NCBI GenBank assembly: GCA_037074705.1
Contig: JAYJMR010000012.1
Span: 620,001-684,000 of the forward strand
Source: Zhengitettix transpicula
Lineage: Eukaryota > Arthropoda > Insecta > Orthoptera > Tetrigidae
DNA length: 64,000 nt
Direction of reading: 5' to 3'
A model generated the notes under the pieces. That model was not told the DNA's origin. It did no database searches and saw nothing but the letters and a program-made list of their open reading frames with translations. A program made the translations under genes and the position numbers. Of this stretch, positions 24,400 through 35,509 are shown piece after piece (position 1 is the stretch's first letter; every line of letters begins with the position of its first letter).

Positions 24400-26100
24400 C
24401 ACACAGTGTCCCCGCTCTCCGTGTCCCCGCACTCCGTGTCTCCGCACACAGTGTCCCCGCACACAGTGTCCCCGCACACAGTGTCCCCGCATTCCGTGTC
24501 CCCGCTCTCCGTGTCCCCGTACACAGTGTCCCTGCACACAGTGTCCCCGCACACAGTGTCCCCGCACACAATGTCTCCGCACACAGTGTCCCGGCACACA
24601 GTGTCCCCGCACACAGTGTCCCCGCTCTCCGTGTTCCCGCACTCCGTGTCCCCGCACTCAGTGTCCCTGCACACAGTGTCCCCGCACACAGTGTCCCCGC
24701 ACTCCGTGTCCCTGCACACAGTGTCCCCGTACTCCGTGTCTCCGCATTCCGTGTCCCCGCACTCAGTGTCCCTGCACACAGTGTCCCCGCACACAGTGTC
24801 CCCGCACTCCGTGTCCCTGCACACAGTGTCCCCGCACACAGTGTCCCCGCACACAGTGTCCCCGCACACAGTGTCCCCGCACACAGTATCCCCGCACACA
24901 GTGTCCATGCACACAGTGTCCCCGCACACAGTGTCCCCGCACTCCGTGTCCCCGCACTCAGTGTCCCCGCACACAGTGTCCCCGCACTCCGTGTCCCCGC
25001 ACACAGTGTCCCCGCACACAGTGTCCCCGCACACATTGTCCCCGCACACAGTGTCCCCGCACACAGTGTCCCCGCACACAGTGTCCCCGCACTCCGTGTC
25101 CCTGCGCACAGTGTCCCCGCACACAGTGTCCCCGCACACAGTGTCCCCGCACACAGTGTCTCTGCACACAGTGTCCCCGCACACAGTGTCCCCGCACACA
25201 GTGTCCCCGCACACAGTGTCCCCGCACACAGTGTCCCCGCTCTCCGTGTCCCCGCACTCCGTGTCTCCGCACACAGTGTCCCCGCACACAGTGTCCCCGC
25301 ACACAGTGTCCCCGCATTCCGTGTCCCCGCTCTCCGTGTCCCCGTACACAGTGTCCCTGCACACAGTGTCCCCGCACACAGTGTCCCCGCACACAATGTC
25401 TCCGCACACAGTGTCCCGGCACACAGTGTCCCCGCACACAGTGTCCCCGCTCTCCGTGTTCCCGCACTCCGTGTCCCCGCACTCAGTGTCCCTGCACACA
25501 GTGTCCCCGCACACAGTGTCCCCGCACTCCGTGTCCCTGCACACAGTGTCCCCGTACTCCGTGTCTCCGCATTCCGTGTCCCCGCACTCAGTGTCCCTGC
25601 ACACAGTGTCCCCGCACACAGTGTCCCCGCACTCCGTGTCCCTGCACACAGTGTCCCCGCACACAGTGTCCCCGCACACAGTGTCCCCGCACACAGTGTC
25701 CCCGCACACAGTATCCCCGCACACAGTGTCCATGCACACAGTGTCCCCGCACACAGTGTCCCCGCACTCCGTGTCCCCGCACTCAGTGTCCCCGCACACA
25801 GTGTCCCCGCACTCCGTGTCCCCGCACACAGTGTCCCCGCACACAGTGTCCCCGCACACATTGTCCCCGCACACAGTGTCCCCGCACACAGTGTCCCCGC
25901 ACACAGTGTCCCCGCACTCCGTGTCCCTGCGCACAGTGTCCCCGCACACAGTGTCCCCGCACACAGTGTCCCCGCACACAGTGTCTCTGCACACAGTGTC
26001 CCCGCACACAGTGTCCCCGCACACAGTGTCCCCGCACACAGTGTCCCCGCACACAGTGTCCCCGCTCTCCGTGTCCCCGCACTCCGTGTCTCCGCACACA
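24400..26100. repeat. 825-bp higher-order repeat within array 3
   Basis: Two full copies (about 24400-25224 and 25225-26049) and a short third start are spaced exactly 825 bp (55 units) apart. The CTCTCCGTG unit falls at 24415, 25240 and 26065. The GTACTCCGTG, GTATCCCCG, CCATGCAC and CTGCGCACAG units repeat in the same order. The third start diverges near 26101. The near-perfect match means a recent duplication. Confidence 0.88.
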
Positions 26101-26700
26101 GTGTCTCCGCACACAGTGTCCCCGCACACAGTGTCCCCGCACACAGTGTCCCCGCATTCCGTGTCCCCGCATTCCGTGTCCCCGCACTCCGTGTCCCCGC
26201 ACACAGTGTCCCTGCACACAGTGTCCCCGCGCACAGTGTCCCCGCACACAGTGTCCCCGCACACAGTGTCTCCGCACACAGTGTCCCGGCACACAGTGTC
26301 CCCGCACACAGTGTACCCGCTCTCCGTGTCCCCGCACTCCGTGTCTCCGCACACAGTGTCCCCGCACACAGTGTCCCCGTACACAGTGTCCCCGCACTCC
26401 GTGTCCCTGCACACAGTGTCCCCGCACACAGTGTCCCCGCACACAGTGTCCCCGCACACAGTGTCCCCGCACTCCGTGTCCCTGCACACAGTGTCCCTGC
26501 ACACAGTGTCCCCGCACTCCGTGTCCCCGCACAGAGTGTCCCCGCACACAGTGTCCCCGCACACAGTGTCCCCGCACTCCGTGTCTTCGCACTCCGAGTC
26601 CCCGCACACAGTGTCCCCGCACACAGTGTCCCCGCACACAGTGTCCCCGCACTCCGTGTCCCCGCACACAGTGTCCCTGCACACAGTGTCCCCGCACACA

Positions 26701-27150
26701 GTGTCCGCGCACTCAGTGTCCCCGCACACAGTGTCCCCGCACACAGTGTCCCCGCACTCCGTGTCTCCGCACTCCGTGTCCCCGCACTCCGTATCCCCGC
26801 ACACAGTGTCCCCGCACACAGTGTCTCTGCACACAGTGTCCCCGCACACAGTGTCCCCGCACACAGTGTCCCCGCACACAGTGTCCCCGCACACAGTGTC
26901 CCCGCTCTCCGTGTTCCCGCAATCCGTGTCTCCGCACACAGTGTCCCCGCACACAGTGTCCCCGCACACAGTGTCCCCGCACACAGTGTCCCCGCACACA
27001 GTGTCCCCGCATTCCTTGTCCCCGCACTCCGTGTCCCCGCACACAGTGTCCCTGCACACATTGTCCCCGCACACAGAGTCCCCGCTCACAGTGTCCCCGC
27101 ACACAGTGTCTCCGCACACAGTGTCCCGGCACACAGTGTCCCCGCACACA
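26701..27150. repeat. Right-end copy of the array-3 start, cut by the AT-rich satellite
   Basis: Matches 23537-23986 with a few substitutions (for example CAATCCGTG for CACTCCGTG near 26930). Here the first unit GTGTCCGCGCACTCAG is preceded by ordinary 15-bp units, not by 152-bp satellite. So this unit is a normal internal variant, and the join to the 152-bp block at 23537 is a later breakpoint. Confidence 0.8.
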
Positions 27151-27160
27151 ATATTTACAC
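27145..27160. other. Boundary between the 15-bp minisatellite and the AT-rich satellite
   Basis: GCACACA of the last 15-bp unit runs directly into ATATTTACACTCGAAAGG, the start of monomer A. There is no spacer, transposon remnant or target-site duplication that I can see. Base composition changes within a few bases from about two-thirds GC to strongly AT-rich. The only shared string near the join is ACAC. Confidence 0.9.
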
Positions 27161-30100
27161 TCGAAAGGTTTTCTTCTGGCATTAAGACGTATACCATTGT
27201 CAAAATAATCGAAAATAAAAATAATGTATTTCAGTATAAAATCATTACTTATTGGTGCCATAACCATGAACGCGTATGAAAATGCCACTTTATTTAAAAA
27301 TATTTTTGCAAGCATAAAATTTTTTTTAAAATATTTAAATTTTCCTTTGTAAGGTTTACTTCTAGGATTAAGACGTATACCGATGTAAATAATAGTCGAA
27401 AAATAATAATAAAATTTTAGTATAAAATTTTAGTATAAAATCTACCCCTATTGGTACCATTACCACGGATAGCAATGAAAACGCTACTTTTTTTAAACAT
27501 ATTTTAGCACGCATTTAATTTTTTTTTAAATATTAAAATTTACACTGGAAAGGTTTTCTTCTGGCATCAAGACGTATACCATTGTCAAAATAATCGAAAA
27601 TAAAAATAATGAATTTCAGTATAAAATCATTACTTATTGGTGCCGTAACCATGAACGCGTATGAAAATGCCACTTTATTTAAAAATATTTTTGCAAGCAT
27701 AAAATTTTTTTTAAAATATTTAAATTTTCCTTTGTAAGGTTTACTTCTAGGATTAAGACGTATACAGATGTGAATAATAGTAGAAAAATAATAATAAAAT
27801 TTTAGTATAAAATTTTAGTATAAAATCTACCCCTATTGGTACCATTACCACGGATAGCAATGAAAACACTAATTTTTTTTAAACATATTTTAGCACGCAT
27901 TTAATTTTTTTTAAAATATTAAAATTACACTCGAAAGGTTTTCTTCTGGCATCAAGACGTATACCATTGTCAAAATAATCGAAAATAAAAATAATGAATT
28001 TCAGTATAAAATCATTACTTATTGGTGCCATAACCATGAACGCGTATGAAAATGCCACTTTATTTAAAAATATTTTTGCGAGCATAAAATTTTTTTAAAA
28101 TATTAAAATTTTCCTTTGTAAGGTTTACTTCTAGGATTAAGACGTATACCGATGTGAATAATAGTCGAAAAATAATAATAAAATTTTAGTATAAAATCTA
28201 CCACTATTGGTACCATTACCACGGATAGCAATGAAAACAATACTTTTTTTAAACATATTTTAGCACGCATTTAATTTTTTTTTAAATATTAAAATTTACA
28301 CTCGAAAGGTTTTCTTCTGGCATCAAGACGTATACCATTGTCAAAATAATCGAAAATAAAAATAATGAATTTCAGTAAAAAATCATTACTTATTGGTGCC
28401 ATAACAATGAAAGCGTATGAAAATGCCACTTTATTTAAAAATATTTTTGCAAGCATAAAATTTTTTTAAAATATTTAAATTTTCCTTTGTAAGGTTTACT
28501 TCTAGGATTAAGACGTATACCGATGTAAATAATAGTCAAAAAATAATAATAAAATTTTAGTATAAAATTTTAGTATAAAATCTACCACTATTGGTACCAT
28601 TACCACGGATAGCAATGAAAACGCTACTTTTTGTAAACATATGTTAGCACGCATTTAATTTTTTTTTAAATATTAAAATTTACACTCGAAAGGTTTTCTT
28701 CTGGCATCAAGACGTATACCATTGTCAAAATAATCGAAAATAAAAATAATGAATTTCAGTATAAAATCATTACTTATTGGTGCCATAACCATGAACGCGT
28801 ATGAAAATGCCACTTTACTTAAAAATATTTTTGCAAGCATAAAATTTTTTTAAAATATTTAAATTTTCCTTTGTAAGGTTTACTTCTAGGATTAAGACGT
28901 ATACCGATGTGAATAATAGTCGAAAAATAATAATAAAATTTTAGTATAAAATCTACCACTATTGGTACCATTACCACGGATAGCAATGAAAACGCTACTT
29001 TTTTTAAACATATTTTAGCACGCATTTAATTTTTTTTTAAATATTAAAATTTACACTGGAAAGGTTTTCTTCTGGCATCAAGACGTATACCATTGTCAAA
29101 ATAATCGAAAAAAAAATAATGAATTTCAGTATAAAATCATTACTTATTGGTGCCATAACCATGAACGCGTATGAAAATGCCACTTTATTTAAAAATATTT
29201 TTGCAAGCATAAAATTTTTTTTAAAATATTTAAATTTTCCTTTGTAAGGTTTACTTCTAGGATTAAGACGTATACAGATGTGAATAATAGTAGAAAAATA
29301 ATAATAAAATTTTAGTATAAAATTTTAGTATAAAATCTACCCCTATTGGTACCATTACCACGGATAGCAATGAAAACACTACTTTTTTTAAACATATTTT
29401 AGCACGCATTTAATTTTTTTTAAAATATTAAAATTTACACTCGAAAGGTTTTCTTCTGGCATCAAGACGTATACCATTGTCAAAATAATCGAAAATAAAA
29501 ATAATGAATTTCAGTATAAAATCATTACTTATTGGTGCCATAACCATGAACGCGTATGAAAATGCCACTTTATTTAAAAATATTTTTGCGAGCATAAAAT
29601 TTTTTTAAAATATTAAAATTTTCCTTTGTAAGGTTTACTTCTAGGATTAAGACGTATACCGATGTGAATAATAGTCGAAAAATAATAATAAAATTTTAGT
29701 ATAAAATCTACCACTATTGGTACCATTACCACGGATAGCAATGAAAACGCTACTTTTTTTAAACATATTTTAGCACGCATTTAATTTTTTTTTAAATATT
29801 AAAATTTACACTCGAAAGGTTTTCTTCTGGCATCAAGACGTATACCATTGTCAAAATAATCGAAAATAAAAATAATGTATTTCAGTATAAAATCATTACT
29901 TATTGGTGCCATAACCATGAACGCGTATGAAAATGCCACTTTATTTAAAAATATTTTTGCAAGCATAAAATTTTTTTTAAAATATTTAAATTTTCCTTTG
30001 TAAGGTTTACTTCTAGGATTAAGACGTATACCGATGTAAATAATAGTCGAAAAATAATAATAAAATTTTAGTATAAAATTTTAGTATAAAATCTACCCCT

Positions 30101-31770
30101 ATTGGTACCATTACCACGGATAGCAATGAAAACGCTACTTTTTTTAAACATATTTTAGCACGCATTTAATTTTTTTTTAAATATTAAAATTTACACTGGA
30201 AAGGTTTTCTTCTGGCATCAAGACGTATACCATTGTCAAAATAATCGAAAATAAAAATAATGAATTTCAGTATAAAATCATTACTTATTGGTGCCGTAAC
30301 CATGAACGCGTATGAAAATGCCACTTTATTTAAAAATATTTTTGCAAGCATAAAATTTTTTTTAAAATATTTAAATTTTCCTTTGTAAGGTTTACTTCTA
30401 GGATTAAGACGTATACAGATGTGAATAATAGTAGAAAAATAATAATAAAATTTTAGTATAAAATTTTAGTATAAAATCTACCCCTATTGGTACCATTACC
30501 ACGGATAGCAATGAAAACACTACTTTTTTAAAACATATTTTAGCACGCATTTAATTTTTTTTAAAATATTAAAATTTACACTCGAAAGGTTTTCTTCTGG
30601 CATCAAGACGTATACCATTGTCAAAATAATCGAAAATAAAAATAATGAATTTCAGTATAAAATCATTACTTATTGGTGCCATAACCATGAACGCGTATGA
30701 AAATGCCACTTTATTTAAAAATATTTTTGCGAGCATAAAATTTTTTTAAAATATTAAAATTTTCCTTTGTAAGGTTTACTTCTAGGATTAAGACGTATAC
30801 CGATGTGAATAATAGTCGAAAAATAATAATAAATTTTTAGTATAAAATCTACCACTATTGGTACCATTACCACGGATAGCAATGAAAACAATACTTTTTT
30901 TAAACATATTTTAGCACGCATTTAATTTTTTTTTAAATATTAAAATTTACACTCGAAAGGTTTTCTTCTGGCATCAAGACGTATACCATTGTCAAAATAA
31001 TCGAAAATAAAAATAATGAATTTCAGTAAAAAATCATTACTTATTGGTGCCATAACAATGAAAGCGTATGAAAATGCCACTTTATTTAAAAATATTTTTG
31101 CAAGCATAAAATTTTTTTAAAATATTTAAATTTTTATTTTGTAAGGTTTACTTCTAGGATTAAGACGTATACCGATGGAAATAATAGTCAAAAAATAATA
31201 ATAAAATTTTAGTATAAAATTTTAGTATAAAATCTACCACTATTGGTACCATTACCACGGATAGCAATGAAAACGCTACTTTTTGTAAACATATTTTAGC
31301 ACGCATTTAATTTTTTTTTAAATATTAAAATTTACACTCGAAAGGTTTTCTTCTAGCATCAAGACGTATACCATTGTCAAAATAATCGAAAATAAAAATA
31401 ATGAATTTCAGTATAAAATCATTACTTAGTGGTGCCATAACCATGAACGCGGATGAAAATGCCACTTTACTTAAAAATATTTTTGCAAGCATAAAATTTT
31501 TTTAAAATATTTAAATTTTCCTTTGTAAGGTTTACTTCTAGGATTAAGACGTATACCGATGTGAATAATAGTCGAAAAATAATAATAAAATTTTAGTATA
31601 AAATCTACCACTATTGGTACCATTACCACGGATAGCAATGAAAATGCTACTTTTTTTAAACATATTTTAGCACGCATTTAATTTTTTTTTAAATATTAAA
31701 ATTTACACTCGAAAGGTTTTCTTCTGGCATCAAGACGTATACCATTGTCAAAATAATCGAAAATAAAAAT
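27151..31770. repeat. 2.65-kb higher-order repeat (seven dimers) in the AT-rich satellite
   Basis: Private markers recur at an offset of 2651-2652 bp. They are ATAATGTATTTCAG at 27221 and 29872, TGCCGTAACC at 27641 and 30292, AACAATGAAAGCG near 28405 and 31057, and the minus-strand frame at 28819 and 31471. The period of seven dimers then breaks: the ATAATGTATT marker returns at 31769 (1897 bp, five dimers) and 32537 (about two dimers). Confidence 0.78.
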
Positions 31771-34700
31771 AATGTATTTCAGTATAAAATCATTACTTAT
31801 TGGTGCCATAACCATGAACGCGTATGAAAATGCCACTTTATTTAAAAATATTTTTGCAAGCATAAAATTTTTTTTAAAATATTTAAATTTTCCTTTGTAA
31901 GGTTTACTTCTAGGATTAAGACGTATACCGATGTAAATAATAGTCGAAAAATAATAATAAAATTTTAGTATAAAATTTTAGTTTAAAATCTACCCCTATT
32001 GGTACCATTACCACGGATAGCAATGAAAACGCTACTTTTTTTATACATATTTTAGCACGCATTTAATTTTTTTTAAATATTAAAATTTACACTGGAAAGG
32101 TTTTCTTCTGGCATCAAGACGTATACCATTGTCAAAATAATCGAAAAAAAAATAATGAATTTCAGTATAAAATCATTACTTATTGGTGCCATAACCATGA
32201 ACGCGTATGAAAATGCCACTTTATTTAAAAATATTTTTGCAAGCATAAAATTTTTTTTAAAACATTTAAATTTTCCTTTGTAAGGTTTACTTCTAGGATT
32301 AAGACGTATACAGATGTGAATAATAGTAGAAAAATAATAATAAAATTTTAGTATAAAATTTTAGTATAAAATCTACCCCTATTGGTACCATTACCACGGA
32401 TAGCAATGAAAACACTACTTTTTTTAAACATATTTTAGCACGCATTTAATTTTTTTTAAAATATTAAAATTTACACTCGAAAGGTTTTCTTCTGGCATCA
32501 AGACGTATACCATTGTCAAAATAATCGAAAATAAAAATAATGTATTTCAGTATAAAATCATTACTTATTGGTGCCATAACCATGAACGCGTATGAAAATG
32601 CCACTTTATTTAAAAATATTTTTGCAAGCATAAAATTTTTTTTAAAATATTTAAATTTTCCTTTGTAAGGTTTACTTCTAGGATTAAGACGTATACCGAT
32701 GTAAATAATAGTCGAAAAATAATAATAAAATTTTAGTATAAAATTTTAGTTTAAAATCTACCCCTATTGGTACCATTACCACGGATAGCAATGAAAACGC
32801 TACTTTTTTTAAACATATTTTAGCACGCATTTAATTTTTTTTTAAATATTAAAATTTACACTGGAAAGGTTTTCTTCTGGCATCAAGACGTATACCATTG
32901 TCAAAATAATCGAAAAAAAAAATAATGAATTTCAGTATAAAATCATTACTTATTGGTGCCATAACCATGAACGCGTATGAAAATGCCACTTTATTTAAAA
33001 ATATTTTTGCAAGCATAAAATTTTTTTTAAAATATTTAAATTTTCCTTTGTAAGGTTTACTTCTAGGATTAAGACGTATACAGATGTGAATAATAGTAGA
33101 AAAATAATAATAAAATTTTAGTATAAAATTTTAGTATAAAATCTACCCCTATTGGTACCATTACCACGGATAGCAATGAAAACACTACTTTTTTTAAACA
33201 TATTTTAGCACGCATTTAATTTTTTTTTAAATATTAAAATTTACACTCGAAAGGTTTTCTTCTGGCATCAAGACGTATACCATTGTCAAAATAATCGAAA
33301 ATAAAAATAATGAATTTCAGTACAAAATCATTACTTATTGGTGCCATAACCATGAACGCGTATGAAAATGCCACTTTATTTAAAAATATTTTTGCAAGCA
33401 AAAAATTTTTTTAAAATATTTAAATTTTCCTTTGTAAGGTTTACTTCTAGGATTAAGACGTATACCGATGTGAATAATAGTCGAAAAATAATAATAAAAT
33501 TTTAGTATAAAATCTACCACTATTGGTACCATTACCACGGATAGCAATGAAAACGCTACTTTTTTTAAACATATTTTAGCACGCATTTAATTTTTTTTTA
33601 AATATTAAAATTTACACTCGAAAGGTTTTCTTCTGGCATCAAGACGTATACCATTGTCAAAATAATCGAAAATAAAAATAATGAATTTCAGTATAAAATC
33701 ATTACTTATTGGTGCCATAACCATGAACGCGTATGAAAATGCCACTTTATTTAAAAATATTTTTGCGAGCATAAAATTTTTTTAAAATATTAAAATTTTC
33801 CTTTGTAAGGTTTACTTCTAGGATTAAGACGTATACCGATGTGAATAATAGTAGAAAAATAATAATAAAATTTTAGGATAAAATTTTAGTATAAATCTAC
33901 CGCTATTGGTACCATTACCACGGATAGCAATGAAAACGCTACTTTTTGTAAACATATTTTAGCACGCATTTAATTTTTTTTTAAATATTAAAATTTACAC
34001 TCGAAAGGTTTTCTTCTGGAATCAAGACGTATACCATTGTCAAAATAATCGAAAATAAAAATAATGAATTTCAGTATAAAATCATTACTTATTGGTGCCA
34101 TAACCATGAACGCGTATGAAAATGCCACTTTATTTAAAAATATTTTTGCAAGCATAAAATTTTTTTAAAATATTTAAATTTTCCTTTGTAAGGTTTACTT
34201 CTAGGATTAAGACGTATACCGATGTGAATAATAGTCGAAAATTAATAATAAAATTTTAATATAAAATCTACCACTATTGGTACCATTACCACGGATAGCA
34301 ATGAAAACGCTACTTTTTTTAAACATATTTTAGCACGCATTTAATTTTTTTTTAAATATTAAAATTTACACTCGAAAGGTTTTCTTCTGGCATCAAGACG
34401 TATACCATTGTCAAAATAATCGAAAATAAAAATAATGAATTTCAGTATAAAATCATTACTTATTGGTGCCATAACCATGAACGCGTATGAAAATGCCACT
34501 TTATTTAAAAATATTTTTGCGAGCATAAAATTTTTTTAAAATATTAAAATTTTCCTTTGTAAGGTTTACTTCTAGGATTAAGACGTATACCGATGTGAAT
34601 AATAGTCGAAAAATAATAATAAAATTTTAGTATAAAATCTACCACTATTTGTACCATTACCACGGATAGCAATGAAAACGCTACTTTTTTTAAACATATT

Positions 34701-35509
34701 TTAGCACGCATTTAATTTTTTTTTAAATATTAAAATTTACACTCAAAAGGTTTTCTTCTGGCATCAAGACGTATACCATTGTCAAAATAATCGAAAATAA
34801 AAATAATGAATTTCAGTATAAAATCATTACTTATTGTTGCCATAACAATGAAAGCGTATGAAAATGCCACTTTATTTAAAAATATTTTTGCAAGCATAAA
34901 ATTTTTTTAAAATATTTAAATTTTCCTTTGTAAGGTTTACTTCTAGGATTAAGACGTATACCGATGTAAATAATAGTCAAAAAATAATAATAAAATTTTA
35001 GTATAAAATTTTAGTATAAAATCTACCACTATTGGTACCATTACCACGGACAGCAATGAAAACGCTACTTTTTTTAAACATATTTTAGCACGCATTTAAT
35101 TTTTTTTTAAATATTAAAATTTACACTCGAAAGGTTTTCTTCTGGCATCAAGACGTATACCATTGTCAAAATAATCGAAAATAAAAATAATGAATTTCAG
35201 TATAAAATCATTACTTATTGGTGCCATAACCATGCCACTTTATTTAAAAATTTTTTTGGAATCATAAATTTTTTTTAAAATATTTAAATTTTCCTTTGTA
35301 AAGTTTACTTCTAGGATTAAGACGTATACAGATGTGAATAATAGTAGAAAAATAATAATAAAATTTTAGGATAAAATTTTAGTATAAAATCTACCGCTAT
35401 TGGTACCATTACCACGGATAGCAATGAAAACGCTACTTTTTGTAAACATATTTTAGCACGCATTTAATTTTTTTTTTAAATATTAAAATTTACACTCGAA
35501 AGGTTTTCT

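Larger units (their letters stand above)
23539..27150. repeat. 15-bp GC-rich minisatellite, array 3
   Basis: About 241 units. It differs in make-up from arrays 1 and 2: the CTGCAC form is uncommon and CCGCAC dominates. Forms such as GCTCTCCGTG and GCTCACAGTG appear that are rare or absent in most of array 1. Two off-length units occur, two bases lost near 24246 (GTGTCCGCACTCC) and one gained near 24285 (CACAAAGGTG). The array abuts the 152-bp satellite on the left and the AT-rich satellite on the right. All frames are again open by arithmetic, and no gene is supported. Confidence 0.97.

Noticed and set aside
1..27150. CRISPR array (short regular repeats)
   Set aside because: Units are contiguous at 15 bp with no unique spacers and no cas genes; the setting is eukaryotic satellite DNA.
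1..27150. Telomeric or telomere-variant repeat
   Set aside because: The 15-bp unit contains no TTAGGG-, TTAGG- or TTTAGGG-like core.
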